A program made the position numbers and the translations under genes. Source: Woeseiaceae bacterium (GTDB taxonomy: Bacteria > Pseudomonadota > Gammaproteobacteria > Steroidobacterales > Woeseiaceae). Taken from it: a stretch of DNA of 64,000 nt. Location: the NCBI GenBank assembly GCA_028280615.1, contig JANQLK010000019.1, forward strand, positions 1 through 64,000. Reading direction: 5' to 3'. Below are positions 17,518 to 29,709 of the stretch, piece by piece (the stretch's first letter is position 1; every line of letters starts with the position of its first letter). Below the pieces are notes generated by a model, which saw nothing but the letters and a program-made list of their open reading frames with translations, was not told the origin of the DNA and did no database searches.

Positions 17518-18471
17518 ATGTTCCCGACGCATCGATCGGTCCCCGCGGACTGGCCGGAGATCGATTACCCGAGCAACGCCGATACCGCTCAGACGCTTCA
17601 GCTGTATACGCAGATCGCGGGCAAGATTCGACTCTCGCAATCGCCCTGGACCAACCACTCGTGGCACGTGCCGCTGTACGTCTCGACCCGCGGACTGATG
17701 ACCACGCCGATTCCGTACGGCGGCCGCTACTTCGAGCTGGAGTTCGATTTTCACGAGCAGGCGCTCATCGTCCGCTGCGCGACGGGCCGCATCGGATCCG
17801 TGCCGCTCGGGCCCGGCAGCGTGGCCGATTTCTACGCCAGCGTCATGGCCGCGCTCTCGGATCTCGGCTACGAGGTAACGATCCACACGACGCCGAGCGA
17901 GATCGCCGACGCTGTCCCGTTCGACGAGGACACGGACGAACGCGCCTACGACGCCGATTACGCGAAACGCCTGTGGCAGGCGCTCGTGCAGATCGACCGC
18001 GTCTTCAAGGAGTTCCGCGGCCGCTTCATCGGCAAGTCGAGCCCCGTGCACTTCTTTTGGGGCAGCTTCGACCTGGCCGTGACGCGTTTCTCGGGCCGCG
18101 ATGCGCCCGTGCACCCGGGCGGCGTGCCGAACTTCCCCGACTGGGTGGCGCGCGAGGCGTATTCCCACGAGGTCTCGAGCGCGGGCTTCTGGCCTGGCGG
18201 CGGCGGCGTCGACGAAGCGGCGTTCTACAGCTACGCGTATCCCGCGCCGGGCGGTTTCGCGAATGCGAAGGTCGAACCCGATGAAGCCTACTGGTTCAAG
18301 GACTTGGGCGAATTCGTCCTGCCGTACGCCGCGGTGCGCGCGAGCGACTCGCCGGACGAGACGCTGCTCGCGTTTCTCGAGTCGACCTACGTGGCCGCCG
18401 CGGACGGCGCAAACTGGCCACGCGAAACGCTCGAACGCGATGTCAGGGCGTACCGGGACGCGCATCGGTGA
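17518..18471 (+). CDS. DUF5996 family protein
   Basis: 317 residues, no signal peptide or membrane segment. The conserved parts are the N-terminal TLQLYTQIAGKIRL and PWTNHSWHVPLYVS segments, a central KSSPVHFFWGSFDLAVTRFSG block and PPGG-like HPGGVPNFPDW, all of which recur in DUF5996 proteins. The many Trp, His and Tyr residues suggest a ligand pocket, but function is unknown. The stop codon overlaps the start of the next gene (GTGA), so they are coupled. Confidence 0.8.
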   Translation: MFPTHRSVPADWPEIDYPSNADTAQTLQLYTQIAGKIRLSQSPWTNHSWHVPLYVSTRGLMTTPIPYGGRYFELEFDFHEQALIVRCATGRIGSVPLGPGSVADFYASVMAALSDLGYEVTIHTTPSEIADAVPFDEDTDERAYDADYAKRLWQALVQIDRVFKEFRGRFIGKSSPVHFFWGSFDLAVTRFSGRDAPVHPGGVPNFPDWVAREAYSHEVSSAGFWPGGGGVDEAAFYSYAYPAPGGFANAKVEPDEAYWFKDLGEFVLPYAAVRASDSPDETLLAFLESTYVAAADGANWPRETLERDVRAYRDAHR

Positions 18472-18866
18472 AGACACTCGGGATCGCGCTGTCGTTGTTA
18501 GCGGGCCTGGCCGTGTCCGGCTGCGTTCGCTGGGCGATCGACAGCGATCTCGAGGACTGGGAGTGCACGGACACCGAATGCAACGCGCGCCTCTGGCTCG
18601 AGAATCCCTACGACGCGAAGGTCGTCGTGACCACCTACGTCGTCGCCTACCAGGAGGTCGGCGTGCAGCGCGACACCGGGGCGCCGGACGTGATGGGCGG
18701 CTTCGAACGGCCGGCCGGCTCCGAGGACGTCGAAGTCGGCCGGCAGGAATCCCGCCATGTGCTGGAACCCGGCGAGGCCAGGCAGGTCATTGAAACCGTG
18801 GCCGTATCGCTCAAGCCCAGCAAGCTGGCGCTGATCGTGTCCGAGTCACGCAGCATCGTCGAGTAG
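18468..18866 (+). CDS. Small putative lipoprotein
   Basis: 132 residues. The signal peptide MKTLGIALSLLAGLAVSGC ends in a good lipobox with lipidated Cys19. The mature part has two Cys (near 36 and 41) that could form a disulfide and a mostly beta-rich sequence. The start is a GTG overlapping the TGA of the DUF5996 gene by 4 bases. No family was recognised. Confidence 0.7.
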   Translation: MKTLGIALSLLAGLAVSGCVRWAIDSDLEDWECTDTECNARLWLENPYDAKVVVTTYVVAYQEVGVQRDTGAPDVMGGFERPAGSEDVEVGRQESRHVLEPGEARQVIETVAVSLKPSKLALIVSESRSIVE

Positions 18867-18896
18867 GTCGTCGAGTCACGAACAGGAGAGTCCGAC

Positions 18897-19442
18897 ATGG
18901 GTAAGGAATACGCGGAGATCGACGAGCCGATTCGACGCTTTATCGAACGCCAGCACGTATTTTTCGTGTCAACGGCTCCGCTCGCAGGGGACGGCATGAT
19001 CAACTGCTCGCCGAAAGGCCTGGACGGATTGCGTGTGCTGGGGCCGAAGCGGCTGGTCTACGCGGACCTCGGCGGCAGCGGGATCGAGACTGTCGCACAC
19101 GTCAAGGAGAACGGCCGCATCGTCATCATGCTCTGCGCTTTCGAGGGCCCGCCGAAGATCTTCCGATTCTACGGCCGGGGTCGCGCTGTCGAACGGCATG
19201 AGGCCGAGTTCGAGGAGTACCGGCGACTGTTTCCCGGGCTCGACAGGATTCGAAACTTCATCGTGGTCGACGTCGAGCGCATCCGTGATGCCTGCGGCTA
19301 CGGCGTGCCCAACTACGACTTCAAGTCCGAGCGCGATGCCCTCGAGAACTGGATCGACGCCAAGTCCGAGCAGGAACTACACGACTACCGGGTCGAGAAA
19401 AACTCGAAGAGCCTCGACGGACTGCCGGGACTCGATCTCTAA
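18897..19442 (+). CDS. Pyridoxamine 5'-phosphate oxidase family (FMN-binding split barrel) protein
   Basis: 181 residues. The split-barrel pattern is seen in IERQHVFFVSTAPLAGDGMINCSPKG, broken as FFVSTAPL and INCSPKG, then ENGRIVIMLCAFEGPPKIFRFYGRG, i.e. GRIVIMLCAFEGPPK followed by a strand. The C-terminus carries the CGYGVPNYDF motif common in this subgroup. FMN or F420-type cofactor use is likely, with unknown substrate; it is too short and divergent to be PdxH. An AGGAGA site lies 8-13 bases before the ATG. The gene ends 7 bases before the convergent propeller gene. Confidence 0.8.
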   Translation: MGKEYAEIDEPIRRFIERQHVFFVSTAPLAGDGMINCSPKGLDGLRVLGPKRLVYADLGGSGIETVAHVKENGRIVIMLCAFEGPPKIFRFYGRGRAVERHEAEFEEYRRLFPGLDRIRNFIVVDVERIRDACGYGVPNYDFKSERDALENWIDAKSEQELHDYRVEKNSKSLDGLPGLDL

Positions 19443-19449
19443 GGCATGC

Positions 19450-20718
19450 CTAGTCAGCGAGATCGAGGCGCAGCACGACCGGCCCTTCGAGCCCCTCGGG
19501 CAGGTTGCCGTCGCGATCGAAGCGGTTCCAGTGGCTGTTGGCGATGAAATAGAACCGGTCGCCGACGACCTCGCCCAGGTTCGGCTCGTCGAAATGCTCG
19601 AGATTCATGGCCAGGATTCGGCTGTTCGTGACGGCGAGCCCGTCATCCGACAGCTCGAGCTGTACGACCCGGTTGGGTCGAATACCGTTCTGGATTGCGA
19701 TCAGCGAGTTCTTGTACGCGTACAGCCCGTCGATGCCGTACAGGCTCGTGTCGGCCGGCGACCCTATCCGCGTGGGCCTGCCCGTCGCGAGCTCGACGCG
19801 ATACAGGCCGCCGATATAGTCGGCGACGTACAGTGACCGCTCGTCGGCGATGACAATACCCTGCGGCGAACGGATCGCGCCGCGTTCGGTCAGCGGTTCG
19901 AAGCCGCCGGTGTCGTAGCGATAGACGACACCGTCGGTCTGGTCGGACAGGAACAAGGTGCCGTCGCCGGCAACCGCCAGGTCGCCGAGCACCTGCCGGC
20001 CGCCGTTTTTCGGCAGCGCCGCCTTGAACTCGGTCTCTCCGCTCCGGGTGTCCAGGGCGAACAGGCCAGTGTGTCCGGCGCGGTCGCCCTTCTCACCCGC
20101 GAACTGCTCGATCGCGCTCGAGACGTACCAGAGCGTGTCGCCTATCAACCGCATACCGTAGACGCTCCAGTGCCCGGCGTCTTTCGCGGTCGAAACGGTC
20201 TCCGCGCCGCCGCCGCTCAGCCGCACGATGTCGCCGTATCGAATGCTGCCGAGATACAGGCTACCGTCGGACCCGACCGCAATTCCCTCCGGGACGAACG
20301 CGTCGGCCTCGTAGCGAAACGCGACCGCCGCCGAGCCGACCGGCTTCTTGAGGCCTGCGACCCGATCGGCGTAGGCGGCCCAGCCGGGCGTGGCACGAAC
20401 CGCTTCGAACTCGTCCATGCCGTCGACGCCGTAGTCGATGCCGAGCTCGGCCAGGCGGTCGAGCGTGGCGAGCGACGCATAAGCACGATCGTTCAGGACC
20501 TGCGCGAGCGCCAGGTTGAACAGCGCGCCGGGGTAACCGGGCCGCGCGTCGAGGGCGCGCATCGCGGCGGCCTCCATCGTCTCGAACTCCGCGGCCTGGT
20601 AGGCGGCGACCATCTCGGTGCGCGCATCGCCGTATTCGTCGGCGTGGGCTGCCGTGATCGCGAACAAGGCGGCCGCCACGGCAAGGCGGCAGTCTAGCTT
20701 ACGCAGCGTTCTTCGCAT
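19450..20718 (-). CDS. Secreted TPR / SMP-30-like beta-propeller protein
   Basis: 422 residues. A signal peptide (about 1-26, ending AHA) is followed by a short TPR-like helical part (about 30-110) and a six-blade propeller of the SMP-30/NHL type: [63 protein letters not shown] and [14 protein letters not shown] mark successive blades. Lactonase-like hydrolysis or binding are possible. It starts inside the last 20 bases of metH and so is translationally coupled to a cytosolic enzyme although itself exported. Confidence 0.8.
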   Translation of the reverse strand: MRRTLRKLDCRLAVAAALFAITAAHADEYGDARTEMVAAYQAAEFETMEAAAMRALDARPGYPGALFNLALAQVLNDRAYASLATLDRLAELGIDYGVDGMDEFEAVRATPGWAAYADRVAGLKKPVGSAAVAFRYEADAFVPEGIAVGSDGSLYLGSIRYGDIVRLSGGGAETVSTAKDAGHWSVYGMRLIGDTLWYVSSAIEQFAGEKGDRAGHTGLFALDTRSGETEFKAALPKNGGRQVLGDLAVAGDGTLFLSDQTDGVVYRYDTGGFEPLTERGAIRSPQGIVIADERSLYVADYIGGLYRVELATGRPTRIGSPADTSLYGIDGLYAYKNSLIAIQNGIRPNRVVQLELSDDGLAVTNSRILAMNLEHFDEPNLGEVVGDRFYFIANSHWNRFDRDGNLPEGLEGPVVLRLDLAD

Positions 20719-23700
20719 TCGGATCGTAGCCCAGATTCGGCGCCAGCCAACGCTCTGCTTCGACCACCGTGAAACCCTTGCGTTCCGCGTACGACTCGAG
20801 CTGGTCGCGATCGATCTTGCCGACCGAGAAATAGCGCGACTCGGGATGCGAGAAATAGAAGCCGCTGACCGCGGCGGTCGGGTACATCGCGAACGAATCG
20901 GTCAGCTCGAGACCGATCCGGCGCTCGGCGTCGAGCAGCGACCAGAGCGTGCCCTTCTCGGTATGGTCGGGACACGCGGGGTAGCCGGGCGCCGGCCGAA
21001 TGCCGCGGTACTTCTCGGCGATCAGCTCGTCGTTGCTCATCGCTTCGTCCGGCGCGTAGCCCCAGTGCTCGATGCGAACGCGCTCGTGCAGATACTCGGC
21101 AAGCGCTTCGGCCAGCCGGTCGGCCAGCGCCTTGAGGAGAATGGCGCTGTAGTCGTCGTTGCCGGCCTCGAAGCGCTCGACGTGCTCGTCGATGCCGATG
21201 CCGGCCGTGACGGCGAATCCGCCGAGATAGTCGTCGACGCCCGCAGCTGCCGGTGCGACGTAGTCGGCCAGGCAAAGCTGCGGCTGCCCGTCCGGCTTCG
21301 CGCGCTGCTGCCTCAGGTGGCACAGCCGTGCGAGCTCTTCCTGCTCCGCGTTGTAGACGACGATGTCATCGGCGCCATCGGACTCGGCGCGCCAGAAACC
21401 CAGCGCGGCCCGCGCTTGAAGCCACTTGTCGCGAATCACGGTGTCGAGCATCTTCTCGGCATCGGCGAACAGGGAGGATGCCGCCTCGCCGACGACCTTG
21501 TCGGTCAGGATGGCCGGGTACTTGCCATAGAACTGCCACGCATTGAAGAACGGCATCCAGTCGATGTAGCCGCAGAGCGTTTCGAGCGAGATGTCGTCGA
21601 ACACGCGCGTGCCGAGAAATCCGGGCACGGCCGTTTCGTGTCCGTTCCAGTCGATGCGATGCCGGCGCTCGCGCGCATCGGCGATCGATAGCTGCGGCGC
21701 AAGGCGCTTCTTGCCTGCGTGCTGTTCGCGACGGCGCGCATTGTCCTTGCGGGTCTTCTCGACCAGCGCCTTGCGCGTGTCGGCCTCGACCAGCGCCTGG
21801 GCGACGCCGACCGAACGCGAGGCGTCTTTGACGTAGATGACAGGTCCGTCGTACTGCGGCTCGATTTTGACGGCCGTGTGCGCGGGCGACGTCGTCGCGC
21901 CGCCGATCAGGAGCGGCAGGTCGAAATCGAGGCGCTGCATCTCCGCTGCGACGTGCACCATTTCGTCGAGCGACGGGGTGATGAGGCCCGAAAGGCCAAT
22001 CATCTCGGCGTTCTCGCGGCGTGCGGCGTCGAGAATGTTGTCGCAGCTCACCATGACGCCCAGATCCACGACCTCGAAGTTGTTGCACTGCAGCACGACA
22101 CCGACGATGTTCTTGCCGATGTCGTGCACGTCACCCTTGACGGTCGCCAGCACGATCTTGCCGTTGCTCGAGAGATCGCCGTCCTTTTCCTCCTCGATGT
22201 ACGGGATCAGGTGCGCGACGGCCTTCTTCATGACCCGCGCCGATTTGACGACCTGCGGCAGGAACATCTTGCCCTCGCCGAACAGATCGCCGACGACGTT
22301 CATGCCGTCCATGAGCGGGCCTTCAATTACGTCCAGCGGGCGTTTCGCGGCGCATCTCGCCTCCTCGGTGTCGGCGACCACGAATTCGTCGATACCCTTG
22401 ACGAGCGCATGGCCGAGCCGTCTCTCGACGGGCCATTCCCGCCACTCGAGGTCCTGCTTGCGCCCGCCGCCGCCACTCGCCTGGTCGCGATAGCGCTCGG
22501 CCACATCCAGCAGCCGCTCGGTCGCGTCGTCGCGCCGGTTGAGCACGACGTCCTCAACCGCGTCGCGAAGTTCCGCCGGCAGCTCTTCGTAGATCGCGAG
22601 CTGGCCCGCGTTGACGATGCCCATGTCCATGCCGGCGCGAATCGCGTGGTACAGGAACACCGAGTGAATCGCCTCGCGAACGACGTTGTTGCCGCGGAAC
22701 GAGAACGACACGTTGCTGACTCCGCCCGAGACCATCGCGTGCTCGAGTTCATCCTTGATCCGCCGGGTAGCCTCGATGAACGCGATGCCGTATTCGGCGT
22801 GCTCCTCGATGCCCGTCGCGACGGCGAAGATGTTCGGATCGAAGATGATGTCGGCCGGGTCCATGCCGACCTTACGGGTCAGGATTTCGTAAGACCTTCG
22901 GCAGATCTCGACCTTGCGCTCGACGCTGTCGGCCTGGCCGTCTTCGTCGAAGGCCATGACGACGACGGCGGCACCGTAGTCGCGCACGAGCTTCGCCTGC
23001 TCGACGAACGACGCCTCGCCTTCCTTCAAGCTAATCGAGTTCACGACGGCCTTGCCCTGCACGCACTTCAGGCCCGCCTCGATGATCGACCATTTCGACG
23101 AGTCGATCATGACGGGCCGCGTCGCGACGTCGGGCTCCGAGGCGATCAGGTTGAGGAACGTGACCATCGCGCCCTCGGAATCGAGCATGCCCTCGTCCAT
23201 GTTGACGTCGATGATCTGCGCGCCGTCCTCGACCTGGGTGCGCGCGACGTTCACGGCCTCGACGAAGTCGTCGGCCTCGATGAGCTTGCGGAAGCGCGCC
23301 GAGCCCGTCACGTTGCAGCGCTCGCCGACGTTCACGAACAGGTCGTCGGGGCCGATATTCAGGGGTTCGAGCCCCGCGAGCCGGCAGCGCACGTCGATCT
23401 CCGGTACGCGCCGGGCGGTCACGCCGTCGACAGCCTCGCGAATGGCGCGAATATGCTCGGGCCGTGTGCCGCAGCAGCCGCCGACGAGATTCAGGAAACC
23501 GCTCTCCGCGAACTCGGCGACGACGGCCGCCATCTGCTCGGGCGTCTCGTCGTACTCGCCGAACTCGTTGGGCAGGCCCGCGTTCGGATGCGCGCTGACG
23601 CGCGTGTCGGCGACCCGCGCCAGCTCGGCGACGTACGGTCTGAGCTCCTCGGCGCCTAGCGCGCAGTTCAGCCCGATCATGAACGGCTCGGCATGCCGGA

Positions 23701-24406
23701 CCGAATTCCAGAAGGCCTCGGTCGTCTGGCCGGAAAGCGTGCGCCCTGACGCGTCCGTGATCGTGCCGGAGATCATGACCGGCAGCTTCGTGTCCGTGGC
23801 CTCGGACGCTCGCCTGATCGCGAAGATAGCGGCCTTGGCGTTCAGCGTGTCGAAGATGGTTTCCACCATCAGGAAGTCGACGCCGCCCTCGATCAGCGCC
23901 GTCGCGGCCTCGGTGTACGTTGCGACCAGCGCATCGTAGCTCACGTTGCGGAATCCCGGGTCGTTGACGTCGGGCGAGATCGACGCCGTGCGGTTGGTCG
24001 GGCCGAGCACGCCGGCCACGTAGCGCGGCCTGCCCGTCTCGGCTGCCACGCGGTCCGCGCAGTCGCGCGCGATCTGCGCCGCGGCCTTGTTGAGTTCGGG
24101 CACGAGCGACTCCATGCCGTAGTCGGCCATCGACGGCTCGTTGGAATTGAAGGTGTTGGTCTCGATGATGTCCGCGCCGGCCTCGAGGAAGCGGGTATGG
24201 ATGTCGCGAATGACCTCGGGCCGCGTGATCGACAACAGGTCGTTGTTGCCTTTCAGGTCGCTCGGCCAGTCGGCGAAGCGCGCGCCGCGGTAGTCGTCCT
24301 CGCCGAGACCGAAGCCCTGGATCATCGTACCCATCGCGCCGTCCAGGATCAGGATGCGCTCGTCGAGCGACGCCATGAGCGCCGAAATACGTTCGTTTCG
24401 ATTCAT
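20699..24406 (-). CDS. metH: Cobalamin-dependent methionine synthase
   Basis: 1235 residues, full-length. MetH moves the methyl group of 5-methyltetrahydrofolate to homocysteine via methylcobalamin. Domains in order: homocysteine-binding barrel (about 1-330; zinc Cys near 248 and Cys311-Cys312 in [10 protein letters not shown]), pterin-binding barrel (about 345-620), cap and B12 domain (about 650-900; cobalt-ligating His761 in [10 protein letters not shown]), and the SAM-dependent reactivation domain to the end ([12 protein letters not shown]). It is downstream of metF and an ArsR-type regulator in one minus-strand operon. No B12 or SAM riboswitch was noticed upstream. Confidence 0.98.
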   Translation of the reverse strand: MNRNERISALMASLDERILILDGAMGTMIQGFGLGEDDYRGARFADWPSDLKGNNDLLSITRPEVIRDIHTRFLEAGADIIETNTFNSNEPSMADYGMESLVPELNKAAAQIARDCADRVAAETGRPRYVAGVLGPTNRTASISPDVNDPGFRNVSYDALVATYTEAATALIEGGVDFLMVETIFDTLNAKAAIFAIRRASEATDTKLPVMISGTITDASGRTLSGQTTEAFWNSVRHAEPFMIGLNCALGAEELRPYVAELARVADTRVSAHPNAGLPNEFGEYDETPEQMAAVVAEFAESGFLNLVGGCCGTRPEHIRAIREAVDGVTARRVPEIDVRCRLAGLEPLNIGPDDLFVNVGERCNVTGSARFRKLIEADDFVEAVNVARTQVEDGAQIIDVNMDEGMLDSEGAMVTFLNLIASEPDVATRPVMIDSSKWSIIEAGLKCVQGKAVVNSISLKEGEASFVEQAKLVRDYGAAVVVMAFDEDGQADSVERKVEICRRSYEILTRKVGMDPADIIFDPNIFAVATGIEEHAEYGIAFIEATRRIKDELEHAMVSGGVSNVSFSFRGNNVVREAIHSVFLYHAIRAGMDMGIVNAGQLAIYEELPAELRDAVEDVVLNRRDDATERLLDVAERYRDQASGGGGRKQDLEWREWPVERRLGHALVKGIDEFVVADTEEARCAAKRPLDVIEGPLMDGMNVVGDLFGEGKMFLPQVVKSARVMKKAVAHLIPYIEEEKDGDLSSNGKIVLATVKGDVHDIGKNIVGVVLQCNNFEVVDLGVMVSCDNILDAARRENAEMIGLSGLITPSLDEMVHVAAEMQRLDFDLPLLIGGATTSPAHTAVKIEPQYDGPVIYVKDASRSVGVAQALVEADTRKALVEKTRKDNARRREQHAGKKRLAPQLSIADARERRHRIDWNGHETAVPGFLGTRVFDDISLETLCGYIDWMPFFNAWQFYGKYPAILTDKVVGEAASSLFADAEKMLDTVIRDKWLQARAALGFWRAESDGADDIVVYNAEQEELARLCHLRQQRAKPDGQPQLCLADYVAPAAAGVDDYLGGFAVTAGIGIDEHVERFEAGNDDYSAILLKALADRLAEALAEYLHERVRIEHWGYAPDEAMSNDELIAEKYRGIRPAPGYPACPDHTEKGTLWSLLDAERRIGLELTDSFAMYPTAAVSGFYFSHPESRYFSVGKIDRDQLESYAERKGFTVVEAERWLAPNLGYDPNAKNAA

Positions 24407-24415
24407 GTCGTTCCC

Positions 24416-26169
<1,754 letters not shown>

Positions 26170-26191
26170 ACGTTCGCGACCAAAGAGATTA

Positions 26192-26215
26192 AAATATAAA
26201 TATTTATTTATATTT
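26192..26215. promoter_or_regulatory. Perfect 24-bp palindrome, putative ArsR-type operator
   Basis: The half-site AAATATAAATA (26192-26202) is followed by TT and the exact reverse complement of the half-site (26205-26215). It lies in the only strongly AT-rich stretch of the window, 22 bases upstream of the regulator ATG and about 95 bases before the divergent serine hydrolase. Placement fits an operator overlapping the promoter of the regulator-metF-metH operon. Confidence 0.75.
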
Positions 26216-26309
26216 AAGGGGTAATAGTCTAACACCGGCGTCAGGCGCATTCCAGCGGCGAGTTCACGTAAGCTCGCAATCCCCCGCCACGACCGCCCGG
26301 CCGAAACCG

Positions 26310-27353
26310 ATGAGACCCTTCCGACCAATGCTGGCCCTGTTGCTGCCGCTGGCAGCGATAGCCGAGACGCCGTCCGGCCTCGAAGACCGGCTGCTCGCGG
26401 CCGCCGACCGCCTCGAGCTGCCGCTGCAGGTCGATGCCGCCCTCGTCGTCGGCGGCGACTATTGCAGCGTCACGTCGCCAACCGGCCCGCCCGGGGCGAC
26501 GCTCAGGTTTCACGCGGCGTCGATCACCAAGCTGATGACCGCCGTGGTCGTGTTGTCGCTCGAAGAGGACGGGCTCCTGTCGGTCGACGATCCCGTCGCC
26601 GACTACGTGGAGGCGTTTGACGGCAGCCCGGTCACGATTGCGCATCTCCTGACGCACACGTCGGGCCTCCGCGACCGGCTTGGCGCCCGCGGCCGGCAGA
26701 CGGCCGCCGAAGTCGGCGAATACATCGAGTCGCTCGCGAAGCAGTCGCCGAGCGTAGAGCCGGGAAGCCGCTGGCGCTACGCCGATGCCGGCTACAACCT
26801 GCTCGGCATCGTGATCGAGTCGGCGAGCGGCCTGCCCTATGTCGACGCCGTCGTCGAGCGCGTGCTGGAACCGCTCGGCATGCAGAGCAGTACGTTTTTC
26901 GTCGCGTCGATGCCGGAGGACGATCGCGTCCGCGCCTTCAGCGCGCGCGGCCGCGCGTTCAAACACCCCTGGGACCGGGCGTTCCTGCCGAGCTCGGGTC
27001 TGCAGACCACGGCGGCCGATCTCACGCGCTTCGGCAACGCGATACTCGATATCGCGGCCGGCAGCGAGGATGGCGTGCTCAAACCCGCGACGCTCGCGCG
27101 CATGACCCGCGTTCAGATCGCGACGGAATGGCCCGGTGTCGCGCAGGGTCTCGGCTGGCAACTCGCCGAGACGCCTGCCGGACGCCAGTGGCGGCATGCC
27201 GGCGGCGAAGCCGGCTTCGAGAGCCTGCTGACGGTTTACCCGGAGCGAGACTTGAGCATCGCGCTGCTCGGCAATCGCGAGGACTGGCCGCGCTTCGCGT
27301 TTGAGGCTGCTATTCGCGACGCCGTGATCGAGACCGGCGAACGCTGCTACTGA
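26310..27353 (+). CDS. Serine beta-lactamase-like hydrolase (class C / esterase family)
   Basis: 347 residues with a short signal peptide (about 1-19). The SxxK motif is Ser71-Ile-Thr-Lys74 and the second motif is Tyr157-Ala-Asp in place of the usual YxN; the third element is RHAGGEAG near 290. LLTHTSGL at 113-120 is typical of the beta-lactamase/D-alanyl carboxypeptidase-like esterases. Substrate unknown: peptide, ester or peptidoglycan stem. Its start is divergent from the ArsR-methyltransferase operon, and the 3' end overlaps hslO by 7 bases. Confidence 0.85.
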   Translation: MRPFRPMLALLLPLAAIAETPSGLEDRLLAAADRLELPLQVDAALVVGGDYCSVTSPTGPPGATLRFHAASITKLMTAVVVLSLEEDGLLSVDDPVADYVEAFDGSPVTIAHLLTHTSGLRDRLGARGRQTAAEVGEYIESLAKQSPSVEPGSRWRYADAGYNLLGIVIESASGLPYVDAVVERVLEPLGMQSSTFFVASMPEDDRVRAFSARGRAFKHPWDRAFLPSSGLQTTAADLTRFGNAILDIAAGSEDGVLKPATLARMTRVQIATEWPGVAQGLGWQLAETPAGRQWRHAGGEAGFESLLTVYPERDLSIALLGNREDWPRFAFEAAIRDAVIETGERCY

Positions 27354-28207
27354 ACCGAGCTCGGCCCGCCGACGACGTTGTCGGCGAACAGCCGCGAGAT
27401 GTCGACGCTGTCGAAGCTTCGCCTGCGTCCGCAATACTCGCAGGTCATGTCGATCCTGCCCTGCTCCCGGACCGCGTCGCGGGTCTCGGCCTCGCCGAGC
27501 ATTCTCAGGACTTCCTCGGTGCGCCGCTTCGAACAGCGGCAGCGGAACACGACGGGCCGTTCTTCGAACACGCGCAGGTCGTCTTCATTGAACAGCTTGT
27601 GAATCAGGCCGATGGCCTCGGCATCGGCGAAGTCGTCGGCCGTGAGCGTCGCCCCCAGCAGGCCCAGCCGGTGCCAGTCATCGGCGTCGATCGGCTGACC
27701 CGGCGTCTGCTGCAGGAGCAGCCCGCCCGCCAGTTCGTCGCTGCTGACGAGCACGACGTGGCTCGGCACCTGCACCGAACGCGCGAAGTAGTGTTCCAGG
27801 CTTCCGGCCAGGGAGTCGCGATCGACCGCCACGATGCCCTGATACGGCCGTTCACCCGCATCCACCGTGATCGCGCAGTGCGCGGCCTCGATGAGTTCCG
27901 AGAAGTTCGTGGCGTTGACCTCGGGCGCCGGGGTCGCCATCCCGCGCAGCTCGAGATCGCTCGTGCACTGCATGACGAGCATCCGGAGGTCACCCTGGCC
28001 CTGGATCTGCATCGTGATGGCGCCGTCGAACTTGAGGCTCTGCGCGATCAGCCCCGTGGCGGCCGCCGCGTGGCCGAGCGTCTCACGGATCGCGGGCGCA
28101 TAGTCGTGCCCCCTGAGCATGCGGCGCCAGGCGCGCGATAGCTGGATGAGCTCGCCGCGCACGGGCAGCGACTCGAAGGAAAACGGGATGATGTGGTCGG
28201 CAAACAT
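27347..28207 (-). CDS. hslO: Redox-regulated chaperone Hsp33
   Basis: 286 residues. The C-terminal zinc switch is complete: CRC near 228-230 and CEYC about 30 residues later (the CxC and CxxC pairs). On oxidation they form disulfides and unmask a holdase chaperone. The N-terminal domain has the family blocks GHAAAATGLIAQ, LKFDGAITMQIQG and GQGDLRMLVMQC. The start at 28207 (MFADHIIPFSFE) fits the family; the frame extends upstream through GC-rich sequence antisense in character. It ends overlapping the convergent hydrolase. Confidence 0.94.
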   Translation of the reverse strand: MFADHIIPFSFESLPVRGELIQLSRAWRRMLRGHDYAPAIRETLGHAAAATGLIAQSLKFDGAITMQIQGQGDLRMLVMQCTSDLELRGMATPAPEVNATNFSELIEAAHCAITVDAGERPYQGIVAVDRDSLAGSLEHYFARSVQVPSHVVLVSSDELAGGLLLQQTPGQPIDADDWHRLGLLGATLTADDFADAEAIGLIHKLFNEDDLRVFEERPVVFRCRCSKRRTEEVLRMLGEAETRDAVREQGRIDMTCEYCGRRRSFDSVDISRLFADNVVGGPSSVQ

Positions 28208-28266
28208 AATGAATCGCGGTCGCCCCGACAGGATGAACCGCCGGAGCGTTGAGTTCCAGTCCTGTT

Positions 28267-29709
28267 TCAGTCGGAGAGTTTTTGCTTCAGGAGTTTGTTG
28301 ACGGCGCCCGGGTTGGCCTTGCCGCCCGTCGCCTTCATGACCTGGCCGACGAAAAAGCCCAGGAGCTTGTCCTTGCCGGCCCTGTACTCGGCCGCCTGGC
28401 CCGGGTTTGCCGCGACGACCTCGTCGACGATGGCCTCGATCTCCGAGGTATCCGAGATCTGCCGCAAGCCCCGGGCGTCGATAATCACGTCGGCCGTGCC
28501 CTCGCCCGCCCACATCGCCTCGAAGACTTCCTTCGCGATCTTGCCCGTGATCGTGTCGTCGGCGATGCGATTCAGGAGCCCGGCCAGCGCATCGGCATCG
28601 ACCTTGCTCGCGTCGATCTCGAGGCCGTCCCGGTTCAGCGCGCCCGACAGTTCGCCGATGACCCAGTTCGCGGCGACCTGCGGCTTGGCGTCGCTCGCAT
28701 TCACGAGCGCCTCGTAATAGTCCGCGACGGCGCGCGACGCCGTGAGAATACCGGCATCATCGGCCTTGATGCCGTAGGCATCGACGAAGCGCTCACGCTT
28801 GGCGTCGGGCAGTTCGGGCAGGCTCTCCCGGACGGCCTCGATGAACGCGTCGTCGATCTCGACCGGCAGGAGGTCGGGGTCGGGAAAGTAGCGGTAGTCG
28901 TTGGCTTCTTCCTTCGAACGCATCGAACGCGTCTCGTCTTTGTCCGAATCGTAGAGACGGGTCTCCTGGACGATACTGCCGCCGTCTTCGATCACGTCGA
29001 TCTGGCGCTCGATTTCGTGGTTGATCGCTCTCTCGACGAAGCGAAACGAATTCAGGTTCTTGATCTCTGTGCGCGTGCCGAGCCGGCTCTCGCCGCGCGG
29101 ACGAACCGACACGTTGGCGTCGCAGCGGAACGAACCCTCCTGCATGTTGCCGTCGGAGATCTCGAGATAGCGCACGATCGAGTGAATCTTGCGCATGTAG
29201 GCGACCGCCTCCTTCGCCGACGAGAGGTCGGGTTCGGAGACGATCTCGAGCAGCGGCGTGCCCGCGCGGTTCAGGTCGATGCCCGACTGCTCGGTGAAAC
29301 CCTCGTGGACGGACTTGCCCGCGTCTTCCTCGAGATGCGCGCGCGTGATGCCGATGCGCTTGGCCTCGCCTTCATCGCTCTCGATCGTCAGCTCGCCCGC
29401 CTCGACGATCGGCAGTTCGTACTGGCTGATCTGGTAGCCCTTCGGCAGGTCCGGATAGAAGTAGTTCTTGCGTGCGAACACGGAACGCCGCGCGACCTTC
29501 GCGTCGACGGCCAGGCCGAACAGGACCGCCATCCTGACGACCTCGGCGTTGAGCACGGGCAGGACGCCCGGGTAGCCGAGGTCGACGAGCGACGCCTGGG
29601 TGTTCGGCTCCGCGCCGTAGGCCGTCGGCGAGCCGGAGAAGATTTTCGACGCCGTCGCGAGCTGGGTATGGATCTCGAGGCCGATGACGACGTCCCACCC
29701 GGCGCTCAT
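28267..29709 (-). CDS. gatB: Asp-tRNA(Asn)/Glu-tRNA(Gln) amidotransferase subunit B
   Basis: 480 residues. GatB phosphorylates the misacylated tRNA-bound Glu or Asp and accepts ammonia from GatA. The N-terminal GLEIHTQL (about 10-17) is the family signature, followed by the cradle and a C-terminal tail domain of YqeY type (from about 330, ending KLLKQKL). It overlaps gatA by 4 bases (ATGA), so gatC-gatA-gatB form one operon. Presence of GatCAB means Gln-tRNA and/or Asn-tRNA are partly made by transamidation. Confidence 0.97.
   Translation of the reverse strand: MSAGWDVVIGLEIHTQLATASKIFSGSPTAYGAEPNTQASLVDLGYPGVLPVLNAEVVRMAVLFGLAVDAKVARRSVFARKNYFYPDLPKGYQISQYELPIVEAGELTIESDEGEAKRIGITRAHLEEDAGKSVHEGFTEQSGIDLNRAGTPLLEIVSEPDLSSAKEAVAYMRKIHSIVRYLEISDGNMQEGSFRCDANVSVRPRGESRLGTRTEIKNLNSFRFVERAINHEIERQIDVIEDGGSIVQETRLYDSDKDETRSMRSKEEANDYRYFPDPDLLPVEIDDAFIEAVRESLPELPDAKRERFVDAYGIKADDAGILTASRAVADYYEALVNASDAKPQVAANWVIGELSGALNRDGLEIDASKVDADALAGLLNRIADDTITGKIAKEVFEAMWAGEGTADVIIDARGLRQISDTSEIEAIVDEVVAANPGQAAEYRAGKDKLLGFFVGQVMKATGGKANPGAVNKLLKQKLSD

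Noticed and set aside
21719..23659. 646-codon open frame antisense to metH
   Set aside because: Shadow of a highly conserved gene in GC-rich DNA; composition dominated by Asp, Arg, Val and His without any domain pattern.
26170..26309. SAM or SAH riboswitch upstream of the metF-metH operon
   Set aside because: The leader is short and AT-rich with a DNA palindrome; no riboswitch-like set of helices could be drawn and the regulator gene itself comes first.
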